This document shows positions 46,114 through 55,697 of a DNA stretch of 64,000 bases, piece by piece. Position numbers and translations under genes: made by a program. Position 1 is the first letter of the stretch, and the number at the start of each line of letters is the position of its first letter. Origin of the DNA: Clostridia bacterium. Its GTDB lineage: Bacteria; Bacillota; Clostridia; TANB77; CAG-508. The stretch is taken from the NCBI GenBank assembly GCA_017524665.1, contig JAFXVF010000013.1, positions 124,001 through 188,000 of the forward strand. The letters are read 5' to 3'. The notes under the pieces are model-generated. The model was not told the origin of the DNA, did no database searches, and saw only the letters and a list, made by a program, of their open reading frames with translations.

Positions 46114-47208
46114 TTAATGTCCTCTATTAAATCTTCTGTTGTATGCTTCTCCACCAGGTGTCCAGTCATCTTCTTCTAATTCCTCTTCCTGTTCTTCTTC
46201 GTCTAGAGTTTCTTCTTCCTCAATTTCTTCTTCTTCAGGTTCAGCTACTCCTGCTTTATTTACAGCCATTTCTTCGTCATGTTCTTTTCCTACTGTATTT
46301 CCTTCTCTTCTAACATCAATGTCAATTGCACCTGTGTTGGTTCCTTTATAGTTTTCGACTCTTATATCTCCTGCATCAATATCAGCAGCTTCTCCTGTAT
46401 ATATAGTATTTCCTAAAGCTACGTTTAAATCTTGTATTGTATCTGAATGGTCTGTCATTACAGCTCTTTGATATTCTCCACGATCATTTAAATTTACAAC
46501 TACCCAGTCGTTTGAGCCAATTCCACCAGTGTCTTGTTTTAATTTTACCAGGTATAAATTATCATGTTCGACATTTTTATTTAAAACTCTCGACATTGTA
46601 AACTCATCTTTTACTTCGACAACCATTAAAATAGTGCTTTCTCTCACTCCTAATGCTTTCGCAATTTTTGCTTTTTGTCCAGAAGGTGCATTCCCATCAT
46701 CACTTGGTTCTCTTTCTTCTTTGCTTTTTTCTTCTTCTCTTTCTTCCTCTTCTCTTTCTTCTGCAGGAATTTCTAGTATTTTTTTCTTTTCAAGTTGTTC
46801 TCTATCTACAATGTATGGTTCGTCAAGTTCTCCCTCTCTAACATAGTTTCCAAATTTTTCTTTTAATTCTTCGCTTAATATTAGCTCATTTTGCTCATTT
46901 ATTGTAGCAACTAAATGGATTTCATCATCCTTTAATTGTACAAGTAAAGTTTGGCGTTCTTTTTCTTCATTTTCCAGCTCAATTGCAATTAAATCTTGTG
47001 CAACAATACCATCGCTGTCTTGTAGTTTGTCTGTTAATTGTACTTCTCCTTTATATCTGCTTATTGAAATTGGTTGAAACCCTGGTGCCATTTCAAGACT
47101 TTGTAATTTTTTTCTGACATCATATAGTTCTTGCGTTGCTTCTTCAAGAGTTTGTTGTGCTTTTTGCTTTGCATTTAAATCTGCTTCTCCAATAGCATTT
47201 TCTTCCAT
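46114..47208 (-). CDS. Acidic coiled-coil protein, unknown
   Basis: 364 residues. N-terminal coiled coil (AKQKAQQTLEEATQELYDVR), a domain with KLQDSDGIVAQDLIAIELENE, a highly charged linker (EEREEEEREEEKSKEEREP), and a middle domain with AKIAKALGVRESTILMVVEV and TGGIGSNDWVVVNLNDRGEY. The last ~40 residues are mostly Glu. No signal peptide or membrane helix. The position next to glmM is suggestive but gives no function. Confidence 0.72.
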   Translation of the reverse strand: MEENAIGEADLNAKQKAQQTLEEATQELYDVRKKLQSLEMAPGFQPISISRYKGEVQLTDKLQDSDGIVAQDLIAIELENEEKERQTLLVQLKDDEIHLVATINEQNELILSEELKEKFGNYVREGELDEPYIVDREQLEKKKILEIPAEEREEEEREEEKSKEEREPSDDGNAPSGQKAKIAKALGVRESTILMVVEVKDEFTMSRVLNKNVEHDNLYLVKLKQDTGGIGSNDWVVVNLNDRGEYQRAVMTDHSDTIQDLNVALGNTIYTGEAADIDAGDIRVENYKGTNTGAIDIDVRREGNTVGKEHDEEMAVNKAGVAEPEEEEIEEEETLDEEEQEEELEEDDWTPGGEAYNRRFNRGH

Positions 47209-47221
47209 ACAATCACTTCCT

Positions 47222-48586
47222 TTAATTTAACTTTTTTTCAATTAATTCTGCAATTTTTTTAGCAGCTTCATTAATCTCTTCTTGCTTTTCTCCTTCAATC
47301 ATTACACGAATGACAGGTTCTGTCCCCGAAGGTCTTATTAAAACTCTACCATTACCAGCAAAATGTTTCTCTGTTTCTTGAATTAGTTTTTGAATATCTG
47401 CATCTTTATCTATTTCGCTTTTTTTGTTGTTATTAACTTTTGCATTTATTAAAACCTGTGGGTATAATTTAATAATACCACAAAGTTTCGAAACTGTCAT
47501 CCCTTTTTCTAATAAAATTTTAATTAACATTAAAGAAGTGAGTATTCCATCTCCTGTTGGATTATAATCTAGGAATATAATATGGCCTGATTGTTCACCA
47601 CCAATATTATACCCATTTTTTAGCATTTCTTCAAGAACATATCTGTCTCCAACCTTTGTTTGTTTGAAATCAACATTATTGTTTTGAGCATATTTGCTTA
47701 AACCTAAATTGCTCATTACAGTAGCTACAAGCGTATCTTTTTTCAACGTTCCTTTTTCTTTCATGTAGTTTGAACATACTGCTAGTATTTTATCTCCGTC
47801 TATTTCATCTCCGTTTTCATCAACAGCTAAACATCTGTCTCCATCTCCGTCATACGCAATGCCAAGACTTAGTTTGTTTTGTACTACAAATTTCTTTAAT
47901 CCCTCTAAATGTGTAGATCCACAATTTTCGTTGATATTTACTCCGTCAGGATTGTTATTTATAATTCTATAATTAATACCTAAAGCTTTAAATACTTTTT
48001 CTGCAACTTTGTATGTTGCACCATTTGCCACATCTAGTCCTACTACAAAATCTTTTCTATTATACTTTGCTATATCATCATCAAAGTTTTTTCTAAAGAA
48101 GTATACATACTCATCCATTAGGTCTTCTCTTATTTCAGAAACACCAATTTTGTCTTTAACAGCTGTTAATTCTTCAACTTTTCCAGAATCCATAACGTCT
48201 TCTATTTCTTCTTCTATCTCATCTGGTATTTTCATTCCCTTGTTACTAAAATATTTTACACCATTAAATTCAAATGTATTGTGAGATGCAGATATTACAA
48301 CACTAGCATCAGCATTTAGTTTTTTTGTTAGGTATGCTACTGCTGGTGTAGGTATAACTCCTAATAATTTTACATTTGCTCCATAGCTTAAAAAGCCAGC
48401 AGTCATTGCACTTTCTATTAGAGTGCCTGAAAGTCTAGTATCCCTTCCAATTAAGATTGTTGGTGCATGATCTGTGTGTTTTGAAAGCACATAAGCACCT
48501 GCCTTTGCAACTTTATAAACAAGCTCTGGTGTTAAATCTGTATTTGCAATTCTTCTAATTCCATCTGTTCCAAAATATTTACGCAT
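47222..48586 (-). CDS. glmM: Phosphoglucosamine mutase
   Basis: Converts glucosamine-6-P to glucosamine-1-P, a step to UDP-GlcNAc for peptidoglycan and surface glycans. 454 residues. Starts MRKYFGTDGIRRIAN; active-site serine in ISASHNTFEFNG (about 98-109), metal-binding DGDGDRC, sugar-binding GEQSGH, and phosphate-binding RPSGTEPVIRVM. ATG with AAGGAGG, overlapping the acyltransferase stop, which couples it to the surface polysaccharide locus. Confidence 0.97.
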   Translation of the reverse strand: MRKYFGTDGIRRIANTDLTPELVYKVAKAGAYVLSKHTDHAPTILIGRDTRLSGTLIESAMTAGFLSYGANVKLLGVIPTPAVAYLTKKLNADASVVISASHNTFEFNGVKYFSNKGMKIPDEIEEEIEDVMDSGKVEELTAVKDKIGVSEIREDLMDEYVYFFRKNFDDDIAKYNRKDFVVGLDVANGATYKVAEKVFKALGINYRIINNNPDGVNINENCGSTHLEGLKKFVVQNKLSLGIAYDGDGDRCLAVDENGDEIDGDKILAVCSNYMKEKGTLKKDTLVATVMSNLGLSKYAQNNNVDFKQTKVGDRYVLEEMLKNGYNIGGEQSGHIIFLDYNPTGDGILTSLMLIKILLEKGMTVSKLCGIIKLYPQVLINAKVNNNKKSEIDKDADIQKLIQETEKHFAGNGRVLIRPSGTEPVIRVMIEGEKQEEINEAAKKIAELIEKKLN

Positions 48587-49653
48587 TATTTTTTGCCTCC
48601 TTTATTTCCTTGTTTTCTTTTTTCTTATACCATTTTCCCATTAAAAATGGGAAGAATTTATTTATTACATATGCTATAATACTGCATATGATTGTTGATA
48701 ATATAATTGTGCTATAAAATCTTATGTTGTCATTGATTGGAATAATAGATTTTAAAAGATCTAATATCAAATTGCAGATTTTGAATACTATCTGGTAATG
48801 GAAAAAATAGAAAATGAATGTGTTTTTTCCTATGTATTCTAACACATTACTGCTTGAGATTTTATTGCTTACCATCATAGTTAAAATTATTCCTGTTATT
48901 GCTGCAATCATAAATAAAAAATAGTTTCCAATTTTGCAGTAGAACAAATCAACTACCCCATAGTATTTATAATTAATATATGTAATTATAGCATTTATTG
49001 CAAAAACTACCAGCAGCATATCAAAATTGTTTATAAATGATTTTATTTTTTCTTTGTTAATTTTATATAAATAACCAAAAATCATAAATGCTAATGCTAT
49101 AGGTACTATGTCGGAACTCCATATAAAGCCTTTAACAAATTTTATAAGAATTGCTCCTATAATTGATAATATCACTGCAATTATAGCGTATATCGTATTT
49201 TTATGTTTTTTGTCATCAGTAAACTTACATATGTAATAAAGTATTAATTCAGCAATAAATGTTGTTAATATAAACCAAAAACTATAATATGGGCCTTTAA
49301 GTCTCCATCCAACAGCTAATCCTCTTATTGATTTTAATAAAGAAAAGTTAAATAGCTTATCTAATGAGAATGTTCCTTTCGCCAGCAATGTTATTGTACT
49401 CGTACCGTATTATTACTACTATTCCTAGCAAAAAGTATGGAACAATTAACTTTATAACCTTATTTTTCAAAAAATGCCTAAATTTTGGGTGCTTTTTCCA
49501 CGAAAACACCGTTCCAGATAGGAAAAAGAACAGTGGCATATGAAAACCCAATAGAAAAATTTTAAAAGGTTTTGGAACACATGATAAATGTCCAGCCAGA
49601 ACAAGCAACATACTTATTCCTCTTGCTATATCTATAGTTTTATCTCTTTCCAT
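48579..49653 (-). CDS. Acyltransferase 3 family protein, through one +1 CGG site
   Basis: Integral membrane O-acyltransferase. The conventional frame breaks at CGG (49405-49407, after ATA). Skipping C gives Gly83 (VIIGTSTITLLAKGTF) and a 357-residue protein, matching the neighbouring paralogue's 348. N-terminal IDIARGISMLLVLAGHLS and FKIFLLGFHMPLFFFLSG contain the family His and GH region; about ten helices follow. It probably acetylates the surface polysaccharide. Confidence 0.88.
49404..49407 (-). other. +1 frameshift site CGGT, acyltransferase Gly83
   Basis: In-frame CGG after ATA. The paralogue at 49709 shows that the downstream sequence belongs to the same protein. Confidence 0.85.
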
Positions 49654-49708
49654 TTTTTAGTTCCTTTCTTTGTTTATCGATCTATTTTAAATAGTTTATT
49701 TCATATCC

Positions 49709-50755
49709 TTACGTTTTTATGTTTTGTGCATTATTATTCTTTATTTCAAATTTTCCAAGAAGAAATGGTAAAAATTTATTTATAATATATGATAAAATGC
49801 ATAATAATAAAGTAGTTGCAATTATTTCAATTATAAAATTTAAGCTTTTGCTTAAATTAAAACTTCCTAGAATGTCATCAAATATCGGGAAAAAAACTTT
49901 ACTATGGAACATATAAAATATTAGTGTATTTTTCCCTATGTATTCTAATATCTTACTACTTCCTATTTTATTGCTAATAATCATAGTTAGCCAAATTCCA
50001 AATATCGATTGTAATATATACAAAAAATAATTTCCAACATTGCAAGCAAACAAATGAGATTTCCCATATAATGAGTAATTAAAATATGTACATACAAGGT
50101 TAATTGCCAAAACAGGAATAATCCAATCAAAGTACATTAGCTTGTTTGATATTTTTTCTTTGTTTATCTTTACTAAATAGCCAAAAGTTACAAACGACAA
50201 AGCAATTGGAACTATATCAAGGCTCCAAACAAAACCTTTAACAAATTTTATTAATACACAACCTAAAGCAGATAATATTACTGCAATGCTAATATATATA
50301 GCATTTTTTTTCTTGTATTTGTCAACATTTTTAGCAATAAAATAAAATGCTAGCATTGAAACAAAAAGTACTAGTATAAACCAGAAGCTGTAATAAGGTC
50401 CATTTAATCTATATCCTACAAATAGTCCTTGTATGTTTTTAAAATATCCTGCGCTAAAAAAGTTTGTTATAGCCTGTCCATTTTTAAAGACTCTGTATGC
50501 TTTATCTATTGATATTACAATAATTCCTAATAAAAAATATGGAATAAGTAAACTTTTTGCTTTAGATTTTAGGAAATCCTTAAATTGTGGGTATTTACTA
50601 TATGAAAACACCATTCCCGAAATAAAGAAAAACAGTGGTACATGAAATGAATGTATGAAAACTAATATGCTGCTAGGTATAAATGCACTATGTCCCATAA
50701 GAACTAGCAAAATGCTTATCCCTCTTGCTATGTCTATTGCTTTATCTCTTTCCAC
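49709..50755 (-). CDS. Acyltransferase 3 family protein (intact paralogue)
   Basis: 348 residues from a GTG start. It resembles 48579-49653 throughout: MERDKAIDIARGISILLVLM, GHSAF, FIHSFHVPLFFFISGMVFS, and later GYRLNGPYYSFWFILVLF. It is uninterrupted, so it serves as an internal control: the corresponding glycine region (LLGIIVISIDKAYRVF) has no CGG here. Membrane O-acyltransferase of the locus. Confidence 0.88.
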   Translation of the reverse strand: MERDKAIDIARGISILLVLMGHSAFIPSSILVFIHSFHVPLFFFISGMVFSYSKYPQFKDFLKSKAKSLLIPYFLLGIIVISIDKAYRVFKNGQAITNFFSAGYFKNIQGLFVGYRLNGPYYSFWFILVLFVSMLAFYFIAKNVDKYKKKNAIYISIAVILSALGCVLIKFVKGFVWSLDIVPIALSFVTFGYLVKINKEKISNKLMYFDWIIPVLAINLVCTYFNYSLYGKSHLFACNVGNYFLYILQSIFGIWLTMIISNKIGSSKILEYIGKNTLIFYMFHSKVFFPIFDDILGSFNLSKSLNFIIEIIATTLLLCILSYIINKFLPFLLGKFEIKNNNAQNIKT

Positions 50756-50785
50756 TTTTTATGTTCCTTTCACAAATATTATTTA

Positions 50786-52184
50786 TTAGTTAAAATTAAC
50801 AGTATGTTTAGTTTCCATTTTTTCATCAATAAAAACAATTTTGAATTCGTTGTTATTGATGATTTCTTTATCTATTGATAAATACTCATTTGATCCATCA
50901 TTGCAAAAATCATATGCTTTATCATTTACAACTAAATATGCAAATTTATAGTTGTTCTTTGGAATAGTAATCTTAGTTAACGGCGATTTAGAATCATTCT
51001 CATTTGATTCTTTAATTTGACTTTGTACACTTTCTTTAATTTTATTATTATCTATATTCTCTATTGAACCCTCTGGTAAATCTGCAAATTTCTCGTAAGC
51101 TTCATTATATATTCTATTTTTAATTCTTTTTTCAGGATAATATCCTTTTGTAATGGCATATTCTACAGTTTCAAATAATACTATATTAGGCTGAATGATG
51201 TTATAGTAATAATCAAAATTGATTGCATTTTCATAGTTTGATATTAAATACGATTGTTTAAAGTTTACACCTATGAATTTTTCTTTATGTCCCATATAGC
51301 TTCCGTCTAAAAAACATTAAATTGTAATCGTTATTTACAGTGTTGTTTGTTAATTCCATCCATGTATTATGATCTTTGCTTATGTCTACAAATGTATTGT
51401 ATTTTCTTGTGTTTATAAAGCTTTCGTTTTTAAGTTCATAATTTGGTACATCCTCGCTTATTTCGAATTTTGAAACAGGCAATGAATTTGCATGTGTTGT
51501 CGAAATCGTGTAATCTGATTCTTTCAATAGTTCTATATTTATTCCATCTTCTATCATTTTCTTGTATATTGCATTTATTCCATAAAATGCTCCACGTTCG
51601 TTCCAATGTCCTGCATCATATTTTACATTATAAACTTGTTCATTCTGTGAAGCATCTAATAGCAACTGTGTATTATCTATAAAGTTAACTCCTAATTCTT
51701 CAAGTTTGCCTTTTAAATAAGTTAGTCTTCGGTTTCTAAAATGATATCCGTCTCGTAAATATTGTGTATATATGCTTATTTTGGTTGGATTTAGTACAAA
51801 AAGAAAATAGCTTCCTCTTTCAGTTGCATAGTCTTGCATTTTTTTTATCATTCCAGCAAAATTATCCAAATAGGATTCATCATGTTTTTCCTCTATAAAC
51901 TTGAAAAATATATATCCGTCTTTGCCATATGTATAAGTTGGATGAACCATTTCCCCAAATAATTTATCATTTGCTACCGTGTAAAAATTTATAATTTCAC
52001 TGCGAAATCCCACTCTTTTGGATAAATATTCATTAAATGTGCTTACGTCTTTTACTGTAGAAATCTCAGGTAATTTTTTGTTATCAATTTCAGAGATTTG
52101 GTCAGGTTTCAAGTTAATAAAGACCATTGGTATTAATATAATTACGAAAACTGCTATAATTATGCCTATTTTAAATATTTTCAT
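50786..52184 (-). CDS. AlgJ/AlgX-like SGNH (DHHW-type) O-acetylation partner, through one +1 CGG site
   Basis: 465 residues after correction. One N-terminal membrane helix (about 5-22), the exported domain starts KLPEISTVKDVSTFNEYL. Conventional reading ends at 51285 with FFRRKLYGT. Skipping C of CGG (51303-51305, after AGA) gives Gly294 in FFRGSYMGHKE, where Ser follows Gly as in a G-x-S/GDS-type catalytic loop; DAGHWNERGAF carries the other active-site residues. The downstream MBOAT gene is its usual partner for acetyl transfer to the exported polysaccharide. Confidence 0.88.
51302..51305 (-). other. +1 frameshift site CGGA, AlgJ-like Gly294
   Basis: In-frame CGG after AGA. Skipping C places Gly just before the putative catalytic Ser. 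Confidence 0.86.
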
Positions 52185-52198
52185 TATATATCTCCCCT

Positions 52199-53593
52199 TT
52201 AAAACTGTGCATATAGTGATGGCGAATATGAGCTGTTTATTAAGTAAACAACCGATATTGCAAAAATCACTACAGCTAAAACTCCTGACACAATATTCAA
52301 TGCTTTTTTATTTTTTATTTTAGAAGTGATAAATCCTTTTATTGGCAGCGATATTAATACTGATAATATTATGAAAAACGCATTGTAGAACGTTAAGAAA
52401 TATCTAAACGAATATTGTACATCTGGCACTGGTTTTAGGCCAAATAGGTACTTATAGTAGTGAATGCTTGCCATTAGTCCATTACATGCAAATAGCACCC
52501 ATCCTAATAAAATAATCAAATACGTAAACACCCTTTTTATGACATTCGGTATTTTCTTGTAAAATGCTTTCTCCCTTATAAAGCGCTCTATTACAATAAA
52601 AATGCCATTGTAGAGTCCCCATACGATAAAATTCCAACTTGAGCCATGCCATAAACCTGTTAGAATAAATACAACCATTAAATTAAAATATACGTTTCCT
52701 TTTCTGTTGCCTCCTAATGGTATATATATATAATCTCTAAACCAGCTTCCAAGTGTTATATGCCACCTTCTCCAAAATTCCGAAATTGAAGTTGAATAGT
52801 ATGGATAATCAAAGTTTTCTGGCAATTCGATTCCAAACATCTTACTAATACCTATTGAAATATCAATATATCCTGAAAAATTTAAAAATAAGTATAATGA
52901 ATAGCATATTATTCCTAGCCAAGCTGTAAGTACTGTTATTCCATAACTATTAGATGTTTCTATAATTTGAGTCCATATGTTGCCAACTACAAAAGATAAT
53001 ATTAAAACCTTTCCCAAGCCAAAACATAATCTTTTTGTTCCATCATATACTTTGTCTAAGTTTGGTTTTGTTAGGTTGCTTATTTCATTAATAAATGATT
53101 CATATCTCATTATTGGTCCATTTACTATTCTTGGGAAATAGCATGTATATAATGTAAAATTAATAATGTTTTTGTCTGGCTTAATTTTACCTTTGTATAT
53201 ATCTACTAAATATGAAATGTTCTGAAATGTGAAGAATGAAATTCCTAGTGGTAGTATGATTTTTATTGCTTTTATTTTCAATTTAAGTAGTGAGTTTAAG
53301 TTAGTAATCATGAAATTAGTGTATTTAAATGTAAATAATAACCCTATATTAGCTATGATTCCTAACACCATAAAAAGTTTCTTGTGTCTTGACTTTTCCA
53401 CTAATCTGCCAAAAAAATAGTTAAATAAGACTGATATAATTAAAATTGGCAAGCTCTGTAGAGATGCAAGTGAAAAGTAAATAAGTGATACAATACAAAG
53501 ATACACTTTTCTAATTTTTTTTGGTACAATCCAAAAAAACAAAAATGATAGTGGGAAAAATGTAAATAAAAAAACTATACTAGAAAAGTCCAT
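52199..53593 (-). CDS. MBOAT family O-acyltransferase
   Basis: 464 residues from the ATG at 53593 (GGAGG upstream; the frame is open 15 codons further). Polytopic; starts MDFSSIVFLFTFFPLSFLFF. Conserved MBOAT elements: FSGYIDISIGISKMFGIELP, ISEFWRRWHITLGSWFRDYI and TGLWHGSSWNFIVWG with the catalytic His. Related to DltB/AlgI, it moves acetyl groups across the membrane for transfer to surface polymers; its neighbour AlgJ-like protein is the expected partner. Confidence 0.94.
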   Translation of the reverse strand: MDFSSIVFLFTFFPLSFLFFWIVPKKIRKVYLCIVSLIYFSLASLQSLPILIISVLFNYFFGRLVEKSRHKKLFMVLGIIANIGLLFTFKYTNFMITNLNSLLKLKIKAIKIILPLGISFFTFQNISYLVDIYKGKIKPDKNIINFTLYTCYFPRIVNGPIMRYESFINEISNLTKPNLDKVYDGTKRLCFGLGKVLILSFVVGNIWTQIIETSNSYGITVLTAWLGIICYSLYLFLNFSGYIDISIGISKMFGIELPENFDYPYYSTSISEFWRRWHITLGSWFRDYIYIPLGGNRKGNVYFNLMVVFILTGLWHGSSWNFIVWGLYNGIFIVIERFIREKAFYKKIPNVIKRVFTYLIILLGWVLFACNGLMASIHYYKYLFGLKPVPDVQYSFRYFLTFYNAFFIILSVLISLPIKGFITSKIKNKKALNIVSGVLAVVIFAISVVYLINSSYSPSLYAQF

Positions 53594-53615
53594 TTTATTC
53601 CTCCGAGTTCTTCTT

Positions 53616-54617
53616 TTATTTTTTATAAATATAATCAATCATTTCTTCTTTCATTTTTTCGCTATCAGCTACAAAATAGTAGCCTCCATTTATCATTTGC
53701 CCTTTTCCATATTCTGTACTTGGAATTTGGATTGATGTTATATTTCCAAAGTAAGTACTTGAATTTAATACTACGTCAGTAAGTTTTCCTACATAATCCA
53801 TGACATTGATATTTGTCTTTACTTCTTTTAAGATTGTATCTGACATGTCAAGAAGTTTTGATGTCCCCATTTTTGTAAATTTATCCATTATTTTTTGTAA
53901 TACATCTCTTTGATGTTCAGCTCTTGCAAAGTCAGATCCCTCTCCTGTTGTTCTGTTTCTTGAATGAGTAATTGCTTGTTCTCCATCAAGCAACACCGTT
54001 CCATAACTTGTAACTTTTTTTGTGGCTCTACCTGTAATGCTATATCCGCATTCGTATGAGTGCTCATTAATATAATTCATTTCATCCTTTGTAATGTTCA
54101 TTTCTATTCCGCCAATTTTATTAATTATATGAATTAATCCTGTAAAATCTATGCTAACATATTCTGTGATATCTAAGCCAAAATTTTCATTGATAGTTTT
54201 TAACGCAAGCGAAGCACCGCCGTATGCATATGCATGGTTAATCTTTGTTTTACCATGTCCTGATACGGAAACATACGTGTCTCTAGGAATGCTTATCATT
54301 TTAACAGATTTGTTATTATAGTTTACGGACACTATAATTATTGTGTCGCTTCTGCCAATCATCGAATCTTGTGAATCTATTCCAAATAGTGCAAATGTCT
54401 TAATGTTTTCAAATTCTTTCCTCGTTATACTATCTGACACTTGTTCATATAATTCTTCATTAGTACTAAGATTACTTGTGTCTATTTCCTCAATGTTGAT
54501 ATTATTTAACTTGTTAGCTATGAAACACCCTGCGTAAATCCCTAAACTTATAATTGCGGCTAATATTAGTCCAATTATTATTAATGATATTCTTTTTTTG
54601 TTTCTTTTCTTTTTCAT
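53616..54617 (-). CDS. LytR-CpsA-Psr family protein
   Basis: 333 residues. N-terminal cytoplasmic basic tail, one membrane helix (about 10-32), and the LCP domain: ALFGIDSQDSMIGRSDTIII, ISIPRDTYV, KINHAYAYGG, and TYGTVLLDGEQAITHSRNRT with GSDFARAEHQRDVL. LCP enzymes attach undecaprenyl-linked glycopolymers to peptidoglycan. Tandem with a paralogue at 54626; two LCPs beside a polysaccharide gene cluster indicate wall attachment of the product. ATG with AGGAG. Confidence 0.94.
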   Translation of the reverse strand: MKKKRNKKRISLIIIGLILAAIISLGIYAGCFIANKLNNINIEEIDTSNLSTNEELYEQVSDSITRKEFENIKTFALFGIDSQDSMIGRSDTIIIVSVNYNNKSVKMISIPRDTYVSVSGHGKTKINHAYAYGGASLALKTINENFGLDITEYVSIDFTGLIHIINKIGGIEMNITKDEMNYINEHSYECGYSITGRATKKVTSYGTVLLDGEQAITHSRNRTTGEGSDFARAEHQRDVLQKIMDKFTKMGTSKLLDMSDTILKEVKTNINVMDYVGKLTDVVLNSSTYFGNITSIQIPSTEYGKGQMINGGYYFVADSEKMKEEMIDYIYKK

Positions 54618-54625
54618 TCAAACTC

Positions 54626-55648
54626 CTATTTTTTATAAATATATTCTCTCATTTCTTCTAGCATTTTTTGTGTGTCTGTTGGTACAAAATAATAAATTCC
54701 TTTAATTGTTTGACTTGTTGCATAGTCTTCTTTTGGTATTTGTGTTGATACTACATTGTTTAAATAAGCGTTTTTATTTGCCACAAGTTCACCTAATAAT
54801 CCCATGTAATCCATGATATTAATATTTGTGGTTACTTCTTTTAAAAATACATCAATTAAGTTATATATTTCGCCTGCATTCATTTTAGAAATCTTGTTAG
54901 AAATTGCTTGTATAATTGTACGTTGTCTTTCTGCTCTTGTAAAGTCTCCATCTCCTATAGTTCTATTTTGTGAATGTATAACAGCTTGTTCTCCATCAAG
55001 CAACACTGTTCCATATGATGTAAGCCATTTTCGCTTGTTACCAGAAACATTGTATACTAAATATGAATATCTATTAATGTATTCCTTTTCTTCATTTGTT
55101 ATTTTTACATCAATTCCTCCAATATCATTTATTATGTTTACAAGTCCAGAAAAATCTACGGTAACATATTCACTAATGTTTAAGTTAAAATTTGTGTTAA
55201 TGGTTTTTAATGCAAGTTGAGCTCCTCCATATGCATGTGCATAATTGATTTTTGTTTTTCCATAGCCTTCAATTTCGACATATGTGTCTCTTGGGATGCT
55301 TATTAGTTTTATTGATTTATATTTTGGGTTTATAGATATAATCATTATTGTATCTGTTCTTCCTTTAAAGCCTTCTTCGTCTTGTCCGTCCCCAGAGCTT
55401 TGTGTATCTATCCCAAATAGAACAAAGCTCTTTATGTTTTTAAAATCTTCTTCTGTCATTTCTTCTGAAACAGTTGAATAAATGTCTTCTGCCATTCCTA
55501 AATTGTTTTTATCAACTTCTTCTATTTTAAGATTTGAAAGTTTGCTAAAAATTATGCCTCCCAATATTCCTGCTATAATTATTATTATAGCCAAAATAAT
55601 AATTATTGTCCTAATAAATATTTTATTTTTAAGTATTTTTTTTCCCAT
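54626..55648 (-). CDS. LytR-CpsA-Psr family protein (paralogue)
   Basis: 340 residues, same organisation as its neighbour: membrane helix about 12-32, LFGIDTQSSGDGQDEEG, RTDTIMIISINPKYKSIKLIS, ISIPRDTYVEIEGYGKTKIN, YGTVLLDGEQAVIHSQNRT, GDFTRAERQRTIIQ. One of two wall-linking enzymes for the locus. It lacks the Ser-Met variant seen in the neighbour, and the two have clearly diverged. Confidence 0.94.
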   Translation of the reverse strand: MGKKILKNKIFIRTIIIILAIIIIIAGILGGIIFSKLSNLKIEEVDKNNLGMAEDIYSTVSEEMTEEDFKNIKSFVLFGIDTQSSGDGQDEEGFKGRTDTIMIISINPKYKSIKLISIPRDTYVEIEGYGKTKINYAHAYGGAQLALKTINTNFNLNISEYVTVDFSGLVNIINDIGGIDVKITNEEKEYINRYSYLVYNVSGNKRKWLTSYGTVLLDGEQAVIHSQNRTIGDGDFTRAERQRTIIQAISNKISKMNAGEIYNLIDVFLKEVTTNINIMDYMGLLGELVANKNAYLNNVVSTQIPKEDYATSQTIKGIYYFVPTDTQKMLEEMREYIYKK

Positions 55649-55697
55649 GTAATCTCCTATTTGATAATCATATAATATGAGGTTTTCCTCATTAGTG

